From Lutibacter sp. HS1-25 (GTDB lineage: Bacteria > Bacteroidota > Bacteroidia > Flavobacteriales > Flavobacteriaceae): a stretch of DNA of 64,000 bases. The stretch spans positions 1-64,000 of the forward strand of contig NZ_RHLN01000019.1 of assembly GCF_004121075.1 (NCBI RefSeq), given 5' to 3'. The position numbers were made by a program, and so were the translations under genes. The stretch's first letter is position 1. Each line of letters opens with the position of its first letter. Below the pieces are notes generated by a model. That model was not told the DNA's origin and searched no databases. It worked only from the letters and a program-made list of their open reading frames with translations. Shown piece by piece: positions 54,788 to 64,000 of this stretch.

Positions 54788-57565
54788 CTATTTAACCAAC
54801 TGCTTACGCGAAGGTGAAAATTTAGTTAAGTCAATACCATCAACTGCAGCAACATATTCATCCATTGTAGGAGTTCTTCCTAAAATTGTTGAAAGCACTA
54901 CAACTGGTGTTGAAGACAATAAAGATTCTCCCTTTTTTTCATCAGAATCTTTAACAACACGACCTTGGAACAAACGTGTAGATGTAGCCATTACGGTATC
55001 TCCAGCAGCTGCTTTTTCTTGGTTACCCATACATAAGTTACAACCAGGACGCTCTAAATACAACATTTTTTCATATGAAGTACGAGCTGTATTTTTAGGA
55101 TTGTTATCATCAAATTCGAAACCAGAATATTTTTTCAAAACATCCCAATCACCTTCTGCTTTTAACTCGTCTACAATATTATATGTTGGAGGTGCAACAA
55201 CTAATGGCGCTTTAAATTCAACCTTACCTTGTTGTTTTTCAATGTTTTTTAACATTTGAGCTAAAATTTTCATATCACCTTTATGAACCATACAAGAACC
55301 TATAAATCCAAGATCTACTGTTTTTGTTCCACCGTAATAAGAAAGAGGTCTAATAGTATCGTGGGTATAACGTTTAGAAACATCTTCGTTATTTACATCT
55401 GGATCTGCAATCATTGGCTCACCAACAACATCAAGATCAATTTCTACTTCAGCAAAATATTTTGCATTGGCATCTGGTCTTAAAGCTGGTTTTTCACCTG
55501 ATTTAATCTGAGCAATTCTATTGTTAGCAATAGCTATCAAACCTTTTAAAACCTGAAGTTTGTTATCCATTCCTTTATCAATCATAATCTGAATTCTACT
55601 TTTTGCAATCTCTAACGATTCAATTAAAGTAGCATCTTCCGAAATACAGATAGAAGCTTTTGCTTTCATCTCTGCAGTCCAATCTGTAAATGTAAAAGCT
55701 TCATCAGCAGTAAGAGTTCCTAAGTGAACTTCAATAATTCTACCTTGAAATACGTTCTCTCCACCAAAAGTTTTCAACATTTGAGCTTGCGTAGCATGAA
55801 CAATATCACGGAAATCCATGTAACTCTTCATAGCTCCTTTGAAGGTAACCTTTACTGATTGTGGAATTGGCATTGAAGCTTCTCCAGTAGCCAATGCAAG
55901 TGCAACCGTACCAGAATCTGCACCAAAAGCAACACCTTTAGACATTCTTGTATGAGAATCTCCACCAATAATAATTGCCCAATCATCAACCGTAATATCA
56001 TTTAAAACCTTGTGAATAACATCAGTCATTGCAGGATATACTCCTTTAGGATCACGAGCCGTAATTAAGCCAAAATCATTCATAAACTTCATTAATTTAG
56101 GAATGTTTGCCTGCGCTTTTTTATCCCATACAGAAGCTGTATGACACCCCGATTGGTATGCACCATCAACAATTGGAGAAATAATTGTAGCTGCCATAGA
56201 CTCTAATTCCTGAGAAGTCATTAAACCTGTAGTATCTTGAGAACCTACAATATTTACTTCAACACGAACATCAGAACCAGCGTGTAAAACTTTACCTGGA
56301 GTAGTACCAACGGCATTTTTATTAAATATTTTTTCTACAGCCGTTAAACCTTGACCTTCAATAGAAATTTCTTTTGATGGAGCATATACAAGTGGAGCCT
56401 TAATACCTAATACCTTTGCTGCAAAAGTTTGAATTTTTTTACCAAATACAATAGCGTAAGAACCACCAGCTTTGATAAACTCTACTTTTTGCGGAGTTAA
56501 TGAAGCTGAAATATCCATTAATTCCTGATCTCCGTTGTATAATTTTTTCTTTTTAGTATTGATCGTTAAAACAGTACCTGTTTCAACAGAATATACTTGC
56601 TCTAAAACAGGCTCTCCGTTTGCATCTAAAACAATATTTCCTTCAGCATCTGTTTTCTTAACCCAGTTTTTAAGGTCAATTCCAATACCTCCTGTTACAC
56701 CAACAGTAGTTAAAAATATTGGAGAAATGCCATTTGTACCTGCAATAATTGGAGCTATATTGATAAATGGAACATATGGGCTAGCTTGAATACCTGTCCA
56801 TAATGCCACATTATTTACTCCCGACATTCTTGAAGAACCAACTCCCATTGTTCCTTTTTCGGCGATTAACATTACACGTTTGTCTGGATGTGCAGCTTTT
56901 AAAGTAGAAAGCTCTTTTTGCATTTCTTTATTGTGCTCAAATAAACACTGACCATGCAACTCACGGTCTGACCTAGAGTGTGCGTCTCCACCTGGCGAAA
57001 GTAAATCTGTAGAAATATCTCCTACACCAGCTATAAAAGTAACTATTTTAATTTCTTCTTCAACATCTGGAAGTTTCGTAAAAAACTCAGCCTTAGCGTA
57101 ACTTTCTAAAATATCTTTTGCTATTACATTGCCGTTTTTAAAAGCTTCTTCTAAACGGTTTGTGTCTGCATCATATAAAAAAACCTGCGTTTTTAAAACT
57201 TCTGCGGCTTCTTTTGCAATAGATACATCATTTCCTAAAGCTAAATCTAAAAGCACCTCAATAGAAGGTCCACCCTTCATATGTGACAATAATTCAAAAG
57301 CAAAAGCAGGAGTAATTTCTTCAACAACTGATTGACCTAAAATAATTTCCTTTAAAAATTTAGATTTTACACCTGCAGCACTCGTGGTTCCAGGTATAAC
57401 ATTATATATAAAAAAGTTAAGTGAACTTTCTCTATACTCGTTTTCTAAATCTTTAATTTGCTCAATAATTTCACTAAGCAATTCGGCACCATCAATTGGC
57501 AGTGGGTTAAGCCCCTGAGCTTTTCTACCTTCAATTTCCTTGAGGTAATCTTTATAAATATTCAT
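54788..57565 (-). CDS. acnB: Bifunctional aconitase/2-methylisocitrate dehydratase AcnB
   Basis: AcnB-type aconitase, 925 residues, beginning with the AcnB-specific helical domain (about 1-160, EIEGRKAQGLNPLPIDGAELLSEI). The swivelling domain comes next (about 170-380) and the catalytic part after that. Cluster Cys are in IGSCMVHKGD and the CNLCMGNQ pair; the IIGGDSHTRMSKGVAFGADSG block is intact. AcnB interconverts citrate and isocitrate and also acts on 2-methylisocitrate. The N-terminal domain order differs from AcnA. It stands upstream of the other aconitase, separated by a terminator. Confidence 0.96.
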   Translation of the reverse strand: MNIYKDYLKEIEGRKAQGLNPLPIDGAELLSEIIEQIKDLENEYRESSLNFFIYNVIPGTTSAAGVKSKFLKEIILGQSVVEEITPAFAFELLSHMKGGPSIEVLLDLALGNDVSIAKEAAEVLKTQVFLYDADTNRLEEAFKNGNVIAKDILESYAKAEFFTKLPDVEEEIKIVTFIAGVGDISTDLLSPGGDAHSRSDRELHGQCLFEHNKEMQKELSTLKAAHPDKRVMLIAEKGTMGVGSSRMSGVNNVALWTGIQASPYVPFINIAPIIAGTNGISPIFLTTVGVTGGIGIDLKNWVKKTDAEGNIVLDANGEPVLEQVYSVETGTVLTINTKKKKLYNGDQELMDISASLTPQKVEFIKAGGSYAIVFGKKIQTFAAKVLGIKAPLVYAPSKEISIEGQGLTAVEKIFNKNAVGTTPGKVLHAGSDVRVEVNIVGSQDTTGLMTSQELESMAATIISPIVDGAYQSGCHTASVWDKKAQANIPKLMKFMNDFGLITARDPKGVYPAMTDVIHKVLNDITVDDWAIIIGGDSHTRMSKGVAFGADSGTVALALATGEASMPIPQSVKVTFKGAMKSYMDFRDIVHATQAQMLKTFGGENVFQGRIIEVHLGTLTADEAFTFTDWTAEMKAKASICISEDATLIESLEIAKSRIQIMIDKGMDNKLQVLKGLIAIANNRIAQIKSGEKPALRPDANAKYFAEVEIDLDVVGEPMIADPDVNNEDVSKRYTHDTIRPLSYYGGTKTVDLGFIGSCMVHKGDMKILAQMLKNIEKQQGKVEFKAPLVVAPPTYNIVDELKAEGDWDVLKKYSGFEFDDNNPKNTARTSYEKMLYLERPGCNLCMGNQEKAAAGDTVMATSTRLFQGRVVKDSDEKKGESLLSSTPVVVLSTILGRTPTMDEYVAAVDGIDLTKFSPSRKQLVK

Positions 57566-58052
57566 AATACTTCTGGGAATTAAGAGTATAGGCTTTTGAT
57601 TATCACTAAATAAAATGCTATACCCAATATATTTATTAATTATTTTGTTGCGAATTTACAAAAAAGGAAGTTTTTAATTTGATTATTTTACACAAAGGCA
57701 GCTATTTTTACAGATATAAATCACAAAAAGACCTATTTTTTTTAATAATACAAATAACACCAACGAAAACGTTGTAAATATTAGTAATATGACAAAAATC
57801 ATTTACTTTATTTTTTTAAAAGAACTTAAATATACTTATTGATTAACCTTTGTAAACTTTATGTATTTTTAATTTCTATCAAATTTTAGTACACGATATG
57901 ATAAAATTTGTAATTTTAAAATTATTTAATAGGCATTGAGAAAAAGAATAAAGACACTACAAACACAAGACTATAATAACTACTTTTAAAAAAATCATTC
58001 CATAAACAACTTTTGAAAAGGAAAAATTTAAAGCAAAAAGAAATAACACCTT
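57566..58052. other. AT-rich intergenic region upstream of acnB
   Basis: Almost 500 bp without a credible gene on either strand. It must contain the acnB promoter; no exact -7 box was found there. A direct match of interest is absent, and the region is mostly A/T homopolymer runs. Confidence 0.4.
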
Positions 58053-58085
58053 AATTTCAATAAATATAATATTTTTATTGAAATT
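58053..58085 (-). terminator. Probable terminator of RNase P RNA
   Basis: AATTTCAATAAA (58053-58064) pairs with TTTATTGAAATT (58074-58085), just beyond the 3' end of rnpB. The U-tract is weak. Confidence 0.55.
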
Positions 58086-58096
58086 TTGAAAAAATA

Positions 58097-58393
58097 AGTA
58101 GATCTATAAGCCGGATTTTGTACTTTAAAAAAGCTCTTATCATTTATCTAGACTATAAATTACTTTATAGCTCGAGCTGCCTACCCCTTGAAATAAAGCG
58201 AGTCACTTTAAAATTTCAATATACATGGCATTTCACCGCATAGAGTTTACCTGGTTTCACTACAGCCTAACTGTACTTGCTTTCTGTTGCACTTGTCCTC
58301 AACTCACGCTGGACGGATGTTATCCGCTATGCTACTCTATGGTGTCCGGACTTTCCTCTTCAATAAATTGAAGCGATAAGACGATCTACTTAC
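58097..58393 (-). ncRNA. rnpB: RNase P RNA
   Basis: Catalytic RNA that matures tRNA 5' ends. On the minus strand it starts AAGTAGATCGTCTTATCGC and soon has GAGGAAAGTCCGGAC, the universal P4 hallmark. It later has ACAGAAAGCAAGTACAG, GTGAAACCAGGTAAACTC with GGTGAAATGCC, and ends with GGCTTATAGATCTACTT, whose final AGTAGATC complements the 5' end (P1 helix). The size of about 297 nt is short for a bacterial type A RNA, with abbreviated AT-rich arms, but all core elements are seen. Ends are set by the P1 pairing and the promoter. Confidence 0.95.
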
Positions 58394-58398
58394 TTTTG

Positions 58399-58406
58399 CA
58401 AAAGTA
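58399..58406 (-). promoter_or_regulatory. -7 box of rnpB
   Basis: TACTTTTG on the minus strand (58406 to 58399), exact TAnnTTTG, about 6 nt before the predicted 5' end of the RNA. The -33 region lies within the dnaJ terminator next to it. Confidence 0.6.
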
Positions 58407-58422
58407 CGAGATAATTTGGCAT

Positions 58423-58451
58423 AAAAAAACCCACTTAAAAAATTAAGTGGG
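58423..58451 (-). terminator. Terminator after dnaJ
   Basis: CCCACTTAA (58430-58438) pairs with TTAAGTGGG (58443-58451); seven A at 58423-58429 give the U-tract on the minus strand. It lies about 100 bp after the dnaJ stop and overlaps the -33 region of rnpB. Confidence 0.88.
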
Positions 58452-58552
58452 AAAATTGCTATGAAAAAGAAAAAGTGTTATTAGCTTACACTAACAACAC
58501 TTCAAATTTATATTATTTTTATTGAAATGAAAAAAAAAATTAAATGTTTTTT

Positions 58553-59683
58553 TTACGAAAACATATCTTTTACTTTTTCAAAAAAGGACTTATCTAATTT
58601 TGAAGGACTAGGTTCAAAATTTTTGTCATCTTTCATGTTTTCAAAAAATGCTTTTTGTTCTTTTGATAATTCTTGCGGTGTCCAAACATTTATATGAACT
58701 AATAAATCTCCTGTACCATAATGATCTATGCTTGGTAGACCTTTTCCTCTCAAACGTAAAATTTTACCAGACTGCGTACCTGGTTCTATTTTAATTTTAA
58801 CTTTACCAGAAACTGTGTCAATATTTTTACTTTCACCTAAAACAGCTTCAGAAAAATTAATATATAAGTCGTAATGTAAATTCGTTCCTTCACGCTTTAA
58901 AGTATCATGCGCTACTTCTTCAACAACCACAATTAAATCACCATCAACACCATTGTTTCCTGGTGCAGCATTACCTTTACCATTAACTTTTAACTGTACG
59001 CCTTCTGTAACTCCTGCAGGAATTTTAATTGAAACTGTTTCTTCTTTTTGAACCAAACCACTATCATCTGCATTTTTTGGTTTTTTATCTAAAACCTCTC
59101 CTGCTCCGTGACAAGTTGGACAAGTTGAAGCAGACTGCATTCGCCCTAAAATAGTATTGGTAATTCTCATTACCTGACCAGAACCGTTACAATTTGTACA
59201 AGTTTTATAAGTTGCACCTTCGGCCATTACTTTTCTACGCACCTTTACCTTCTTTTCAACGCCATTTGCAATTTCTTCTAAGGTTAATTTTACTCTAATA
59301 CGTAAATTACTTCCTTTTACACGTGCTCTACCTCTGGCTCCTCCGCCAAAGCCGCCAAAGCCACCACCAAAACCGCCACCGCCAAAAATATCACCAAACT
59401 GACTGAATATGTCATCCATATTCATACCGCCACCGCCAAAGCCGCCACCGCCATGACCACCCTCAAAGGCAGCATGTCCATATTGGTCGTAACGTGCTTT
59501 TTTATTTTCGTCGCTTAGAATCTCATATGCTTCAGCTGCTTTTTTAAATTTTTCTTCAGCAGCCTTATCTCCAGGGTTTTTATCAGGATGGTATTTAATT
59601 GCCATTTGACGATACCCTTTTTTTATTTCAGCAGGTGTTGCATTTTTTGAAACACCTAATATTTCGTAAAAATCTTCTTTCAT
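58553..59683 (-). CDS. dnaJ: Chaperone DnaJ, with only two zinc-finger motifs
   Basis: Hsp40 co-chaperone for DnaK, 376 residues. J domain (about 4-68, [10 protein letters not shown] with HPD), a Gly/Phe-rich linker (about 75-120), Cys-rich region and C-terminal substrate domains. Standard DnaJ has four CxxCxGxG repeats; I see two, CTNCNGSG and CPTCHGAG, about 24 residues apart, enough for one zinc site. From memory other flavobacterial DnaJ proteins look similar. It starts 7 bp after grpE, so grpE-dnaJ is an operon; dnaK is not in the window. Confidence 0.96.
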   Translation of the reverse strand: MKEDFYEILGVSKNATPAEIKKGYRQMAIKYHPDKNPGDKAAEEKFKKAAEAYEILSDENKKARYDQYGHAAFEGGHGGGGFGGGGMNMDDIFSQFGDIFGGGGFGGGFGGFGGGARGRARVKGSNLRIRVKLTLEEIANGVEKKVKVRRKVMAEGATYKTCTNCNGSGQVMRITNTILGRMQSASTCPTCHGAGEVLDKKPKNADDSGLVQKEETVSIKIPAGVTEGVQLKVNGKGNAAPGNNGVDGDLIVVVEEVAHDTLKREGTNLHYDLYINFSEAVLGESKNIDTVSGKVKIKIEPGTQSGKILRLRGKGLPSIDHYGTGDLLVHINVWTPQELSKEQKAFFENMKDDKNFEPSPSKLDKSFFEKVKDMFS

Positions 59684-59690
59684 TATAAAT

Positions 59691-60218
59691 TTATTGTCCT
59701 ATAACAACTTTTGGGTATCTAATTATTTTATCGCCTAATTTGTAACCTTGCTCAATTACATCAATTATTTTACCTTTTAAATCTTCTGAAGGTGCAGGAA
59801 TTTGCGTAATAGCTTCGTGTTGTTCAGCATCAAAAGGCTCTCCGGCATCAACTTTTATAGGAGTCAATCCTTTTTGAGTTAAAACATTAAGCATCTTATT
59901 ATTAATAAGTGTCATGCCTTTTAAAAGTTCTTTATCTTTTGCTTTTTTGATTTCCGCTAAACCTCTGTCAAAATCGTCTAAAATTGGCAATAAAACTGTC
60001 ATTAAATCTTCATTGGCAGTTCTAAACAATTCTATACGTTCTTTTGAAGTACGCTTTTTATAATTTTCAAATTCAGCAAATAAACGCAAAAATTTATCCT
60101 TTTCTTGCTTAACTTCTTCAGTTAATTGCTCTAAAACAGTAGCTTCATCAGTTTCGTTCTGAATATTTTCTGCACCATTAAAATCTTCTTGTTCTAAATT
60201 TTCTTTATTTTCACTCAT
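59691..60218 (-). CDS. grpE: Nucleotide exchange factor GrpE
   Basis: Releases ADP from DnaK and acts as a thermosensor in the Hsp70 cycle. 175 residues: acidic N-terminus (about 1-35), long coiled-coil helix (about 40-95, with [31 protein letters not shown]), and the four-helix plus beta-wing C-terminus ([14 protein letters not shown] and [18 protein letters not shown]). First gene of grpE-dnaJ. No CIRCE-type inverted repeat is visible upstream. Confidence 0.96.
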   Translation of the reverse strand: MSENKENLEQEDFNGAENIQNETDEATVLEQLTEEVKQEKDKFLRLFAEFENYKKRTSKERIELFRTANEDLMTVLLPILDDFDRGLAEIKKAKDKELLKGMTLINNKMLNVLTQKGLTPIKVDAGEPFDAEQHEAITQIPAPSEDLKGKIIDVIEQGYKLGDKIIRYPKVVIGQ

Positions 60219-60256
60219 TATTTTTGCTATAAAAATTAATTCTTGAATTTAGTGAG

Positions 60257-60264
60257 CAAAAGTA
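60257..60264 (-). promoter_or_regulatory. -7 box of the grpE-dnaJ promoter
   Basis: TACTTTTG on the minus strand (60264 to 60257), exact match, 38 bp before the start codon. A -33 TTTG at normal distance is not evident. The rest of the gap to 60641 is AT-rich and holds no gene I can support. Confidence 0.5.
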
Positions 60265-60641
60265 TTGCCATTTTTTTAGATATGCCAATTTGACATTTAT
60301 TTTTTTATTTTTTGCTTTAAACTAAGTTAATTTACACTATCTGTGTTTATTTATTTTGAATTTAAACAAATATTAGCTTAATATACTACTGCCTTTTTTT
60401 TGAAAATAACTTTTTTAATAAATACACTTCAAATAATTTTAATTACATATTTTTCGATTTACTCAAAATGATGGGACAAAAATTAAACATATCGCATAAA
60501 ACACATTATCCACAAAAATTAAAACTTATTTTTTTTAACTTAAAATATTTATAATTAACTTTATAAAATATTTTAAAAAAAATAAACTTGCTTTTAACTT
60601 TTTTAGACTGAAACACTTATACTAATCTAAAACAAATCATT

Positions 60642-61745
60642 ATGAAAAAACTTTACATTTTAACTATTTATTTATTTTTATCAACTGTGTATATTCATGC
60701 GCAAACAACTGACGTAGTTACTGGCGCTTTTGACCCTACAGGTTTATTTTTGTCGGGTAACGAATTATATTATTCTGAAGTAAATAATGAAGCAGATGGC
60801 GCTGGTATTATTTCTAAAATTGATGACATAACCGCAAATACCATAACCACTTCTACTGTTGTTTCTACAGCTGAAGGCTTATTAAGTCAACCTTGGGGAA
60901 TTTTAATTGTAGGAAATGATTTATATATTGCAAATTTTGGAGATGGCATTATCTATAAAAAAGACATCTCTGCACCAAATGATCCAGATAATGGACTTAC
61001 ACCAATTGCTACAGGGCTAGATGGACCTAACGGCTTAGCTATTAAAGGTGATTTACTATACATTTCTGAATTTGGAAATAATATTCCCAACGCTGGTAAA
61101 ATCTCAACATTGGATATTACAACTAATACACATACTCCAGATGTGATTACCGGACTAACTACACCAAGCGGAATGGTTTTTAATGGAGATGACTTATATG
61201 TCTCTAATTTTGATGAAGACTTGATTTATAAAATTGACATAAATGACCCATTAAATTATCAAATTGCAATTTCAGGGTCAAATTTAAGCGAACCAGATGG
61301 TTTATTTTTAGATGGCAACACACTTTATATTGCAAATTATGGTGGGGCAAAAATTTCCAAAACAGATATTTTAACCCCTGTTACAAGTCTTGAGCCAAGT
61401 TTTATAACAACAGGGGACAATCCTGCATTTATGGTAGTGACAAATAACTTTATGTATATTACAGAACAAGCTCCTGATAAGATTACTAAATTTGATTTAT
61501 CAACTGCTAGTGTAAATGATTTCAATACTTCAAAAATTAGTATGTACCCAAATCCTGCAAAAGATTTTATAAATATTTCAGGTTTAACTACTGATCAAAA
61601 ATATCAAATTACCAACGTTTTAGGTAAAACTGTGCAAATGGGTGAAGTTTTACAAGGTAAAAATATAGATATAAACAACTTGCAAAAAGGTGTTTATTTT
61701 GTTAAACTTGACAATGGAATTTCATTAAAATTATTAAAAGACTAA
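60642..61745 (+). CDS. Secreted beta-propeller-like protein with T9SS sorting domain
   Basis: Exported protein of 367 residues. Signal peptide (about 1-21, VYIHAQ), then a repeated beta-propeller-like region (about 25-285) with units of the type GLFLSGNELYYSEVNNEADG, GILIVGNDLYIANFGDG, GLAIKGDLLYISEFGNN, GMVFNGDDLYVSNFDED and GLFLDGNTLYIANYGGA, resembling NHL/SMP-30 blades. The C-terminal type A sorting domain (about 300-367, MYPNPAKDFINI...LQKGVYFVKLDNG) directs secretion through the type IX system. About six blades; ligand unknown. Flanked by a long AT-rich spacer and a strong terminator, so monocistronic. Confidence 0.9.
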   Translation: MKKLYILTIYLFLSTVYIHAQTTDVVTGAFDPTGLFLSGNELYYSEVNNEADGAGIISKIDDITANTITTSTVVSTAEGLLSQPWGILIVGNDLYIANFGDGIIYKKDISAPNDPDNGLTPIATGLDGPNGLAIKGDLLYISEFGNNIPNAGKISTLDITTNTHTPDVITGLTTPSGMVFNGDDLYVSNFDEDLIYKIDINDPLNYQIAISGSNLSEPDGLFLDGNTLYIANYGGAKISKTDILTPVTSLEPSFITTGDNPAFMVVTNNFMYITEQAPDKITKFDLSTASVNDFNTSKISMYPNPAKDFINISGLTTDQKYQITNVLGKTVQMGEVLQGKNIDINNLQKGVYFVKLDNGISLKLLKD

Positions 61746-61766
61746 ATTTTTAAACATTGTTTTTTT

Positions 61767-61807
61767 AAGCACAATAAATACAAAAAGTATTTATTGTGCT
61801 TTTTTTA
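61767..61807 (+). terminator. Terminator after the T9SS protein gene
   Basis: AAGCACAATAAATAC (61767-61781), a 5-nt loop of A, then the complement (61787-61801) and a run of T. Nearly perfect intrinsic terminator. Confidence 0.95.
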
Positions 61808-61920
61808 TACGCTTTAAATTTCAATTTAATTAATTGGTCAAAAAAACTGATATACATATTTTACTGATTTGTAACTAATTAATTTGATTCATTTTAATTT
61901 TAAGAGCTATATAATTTAAT

Positions 61921-61928
61921 TATATTCG
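61921..61928 (+). promoter_or_regulatory. Probable -7 box of the patatin gene
   Basis: TATATTCG, one mismatch to TAnnTTTG, 24 bp before the ATG at 61953. No clear -33 box. Confidence 0.3.
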
Positions 61929-61952
61929 CATTTAAAACAAATTTGAAAAACT

Positions 61953-64000
61953 ATGAGAATTTCAATTTTAAAATCTTTTAAAAAAACGCATATTACGCTT
62001 TTTAAAAACAGCCCTTTTTTAATACCAAATAAACAAATCCCAACCGTTTTAATGGCTATTTTATTATGCATCCCAATAGCTAATTTTGCGCAAGAAAAAA
62101 AACCTAAAGTAGCACTTGTATTAAGTGGTGGTGGTGCAAAAGGTATTGCACATATTCCGCTTTTACAAAAATTAGATTCACTAGGCATTGTACCAGACAT
62201 GGTTTTAGGAACCAGTATGGGATCGTTAGTTGGTGGTTTATACGCAATGGGATATTCTGGTGATAGTATCGCGTCTATTGCTGATACTGCAAATTGGGAC
62301 TTTCTTTTAGGTGGTTCAGTAGCTTTAACCGAGGTAAGTGTTGAAGAAAAAAGTGAATTTAATCGATATTTAATAGATTTAGATTTAAAAAATGGTAAAC
62401 CAAAAGCAAAACCTGAACTTCTAAACGATCAAAATTTAAGAGAATTTTTAGGCAAATTAACTTACCCTGTATACAACGTTACCGATTTTGACAAACTTAG
62501 CATTCCGTTTAGAGCAATGGCTACAGATATTGTTAATGGTAAAGAAATAATTATGGACAAAGGTTCTTTACCCTTGGCAATGCGTGCAAGTATGTCTATT
62601 CCTACTATTTTTAAAGCTGTACCATACAATGGTACTTTGTTAGTTGATGGTGGTATGCTTAATAACTTCCCTACTGATGTTGCTTTGAAATTAGGAGCTG
62701 ATATTATAATTGGTAGCGATGTTAGTGGCGGAATGGCAAATATAGAAGATTTAGAAAAAAGCATGACTGCCATTATGTTTCAGGCAGGTATGTTAAATAG
62801 CAACTTAAAAAATCCTTTACACAAAAAAAATGCTACAATTTTAATAGACCATGTACCAAACTTAACCTATTCTACAGGTGATTTTAATAAAAGTAAAGAA
62901 ATTTACAAACAAGGTAAAACAGCCACTAATCTAAATTTAGATGCGCTGATAGCATTGGCTGAACAATTAAAAAAATATCCTAAAAAAGAGCATAAAATTC
63001 CCGAAATAAGCGAAAAATTTAAATTAGACACTATAAGTTACACAGGTATCAGTAAAGGTAATTTAGATTTAGTTAAAGCAAGAATAAATATCAAAACCAA
63101 CAAAACCTATACCGTAGATGATATTATAGAAGGTATCAATAGAGCTATGGGTACAAACCTTTTTAATCAAATTACAACAAATTATATTTCAACAGATGAT
63201 AAAATTGGTATACAAATAAACGGTTTTGAACATACTAGCAGCCAAGTTAAAGGTGCTTTACATTATGATACCTATAGAGGTGTTGGCATACTTGCAAACT
63301 ATACTGGAAGAAATATTTTAGGAGACGCCTCACGTATTTTAGCAACTGTTGATATCGCTGAACAACCAAGAATTAGAGTAGAATATCAAAAAATATTTAG
63401 CGGAAATAGATCTTGGTGGTGGAATTCTGAAGTATATGGTGAGCATTTACAACAAAAAATTTTTATTGATGGTAATTTGGCTGACGATATGAAATATCGC
63501 TCTTTTCAATTTGACAATCAAATTAACAAAAATTTCAATTCCTTAAAAAGTTATATGGGTTTTGGTATTAACTACCAACATACAAAAGTAAGACCAAAAA
63601 AAGACCCACAGTATAGTGACAATGTATACAAATTAGACTTTTACAAATTTGAAGATATAGAACTAAATGCTCAATATGTTTACAATACTATAAATGAAGC
63701 TTTTTATGCAACAAATGGAACATTTTTTCATGCAACAGTTGCAAGGTCAATATTGCAAAATACAGATTTTGCATATTACCAAGATGAATTTCCAGCTGAA
63801 AAAGGCAATACTAATGGATACACTAAATTGGCTTTAAATTTTGAAACCAGATTCCCTTTTAATCAAAAAACTACAGGAATAGTAAGTGCTACAGGTAGTT
63901 TTATTTTTCAAGATAAACTCAAAGAAAATGACTTGTCTTTTTCAGATTATGGATATGCTGAAAAATATTTTGTTGGAGGAAGCTTGCTAATTCCTAAAAA
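61953..64000 (+). CDS. Patatin-like phospholipase fused to BamA-type barrel (partial)
   Basis: The gene is open from ATG 61953 to the window end, 682 codons seen, so it is cut by the edge and not broken. A hydrophobic export segment (about 30-47, VLMAILLCIPIANFAQ) precedes the patatin domain (about 52-300). The oxyanion loop is SGGGAKGIAH, the nucleophile Ser88 is in GTSMGS and the dyad Asp232 in VDGGMLNNFP; both are intact. A POTRA-like segment follows (about 350-430), then an outer-membrane barrel region beginning near 430. This PlpD-like architecture (type Vd-related) suggests a surface or periplasmic lipid hydrolase anchored in the outer membrane. Confidence 0.9.
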   Translation, partial: MRISILKSFKKTHITLFKNSPFLIPNKQIPTVLMAILLCIPIANFAQEKKPKVALVLSGGGAKGIAHIPLLQKLDSLGIVPDMVLGTSMGSLVGGLYAMGYSGDSIASIADTANWDFLLGGSVALTEVSVEEKSEFNRYLIDLDLKNGKPKAKPELLNDQNLREFLGKLTYPVYNVTDFDKLSIPFRAMATDIVNGKEIIMDKGSLPLAMRASMSIPTIFKAVPYNGTLLVDGGMLNNFPTDVALKLGADIIIGSDVSGGMANIEDLEKSMTAIMFQAGMLNSNLKNPLHKKNATILIDHVPNLTYSTGDFNKSKEIYKQGKTATNLNLDALIALAEQLKKYPKKEHKIPEISEKFKLDTISYTGISKGNLDLVKARINIKTNKTYTVDDIIEGINRAMGTNLFNQITTNYISTDDKIGIQINGFEHTSSQVKGALHYDTYRGVGILANYTGRNILGDASRILATVDIAEQPRIRVEYQKIFSGNRSWWWNSEVYGEHLQQKIFIDGNLADDMKYRSFQFDNQINKNFNSLKSYMGFGINYQHTKVRPKKDPQYSDNVYKLDFYKFEDIELNAQYVYNTINEAFYATNGTFFHATVARSILQNTDFAYYQDEFPAEKGNTNGYTKLALNFETRFPFNQKTTGIVSATGSFIFQDKLKENDLSFSDYGYAEKYFVGGSLLIPK

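Noticed and set aside
61953-64000. Broken patatin gene
   Set aside because: The frame stays open to the last base of the window; it is only cut by the edge.

Overview
The window is chromosomal DNA of a member of the Bacteroidota, almost certainly a Flavobacteriaceae species. It is strongly AT-rich. Promoters follow the Bacteroidota pattern (-33 TTTG, -7 TAnnTTTG) and I see no Shine-Dalgarno sites that decide a start. Other lineage markers are a T9SS sorting domain, bacillithiol genes (bshA, bshC), a split transketolase, a Fur-purA pair, a TTG-initiated OstA-like gene and a possible Flavo-1-type RNA. There is no phage, insertion sequence, CRISPR array, tRNA or rRNA in the window, although a strong outward promoter at the left edge points to a highly expressed unit just outside.

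Layout. (1) 1-700: outward promoter, structured RNA and a terminator. (2) 0.7-4.5 kb: lactate oxidation genes lutABC behind a GntR/LacI-type regulator. (3) 4.5-14.3 kb: an accessory carbohydrate block with uronate isomerase uxaC, a decayed kdgK, a DUF5060 glycosidase-like protein, a ThuA-DUF1080 protein, a Kelch protein and an unusual GH2 lipoprotein. Three promoters here carry the same 10-bp-phased motif at identical spacing from their -7 boxes. No SusC/SusD pair is visible, so this is not a complete polysaccharide utilisation locus. (4) 14.6-36 kb: housekeeping genes (cytochrome c, typA, proline dehydrogenase, aroB, bshA, transketolase N-half, dnaB, TrmH-type methyltransferase, M48 protease, relA/spoT, fur-like, purA, ostA-like, class III aminotransferase). 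(5) 36-41.4 kb: bshC with a methyltransferase, an orphan radical SAM protein, a two-domain lipoprotein and a Crp-type regulator with a perfect 20-bp palindrome between the last two. (6) 41.5-52 kb: glycogen genes on one strand, glgA/glgM-type, glgC, glgE, maltokinase, glgB, then a GH31 alpha-glucosidase; together these encode the maltose-1-phosphate (GlgE) route. (7) 52.3-57.6 kb: two different aconitases side by side. (8) 58-60.2 kb: RNase P RNA and grpE-dnaJ. (9) 60.6-64 kb: a secreted T9SS beta-propeller-like protein and a patatin-BamA fusion cut by the window end.

The most interesting signals are the shared operator-like motif of the carbohydrate block, the remnant of kdgK beside uxaC, the palindrome at the Crp-type regulator, the complete GlgE cluster with maltokinase but no trehalose synthase, and several promoters whose -7 box ends only 3-4 nt before the ATG, which predicts leaderless mRNAs. 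I found no clear evidence of an entirely undescribed system; the shared motif is the best candidate for an uncharacterised regulon.
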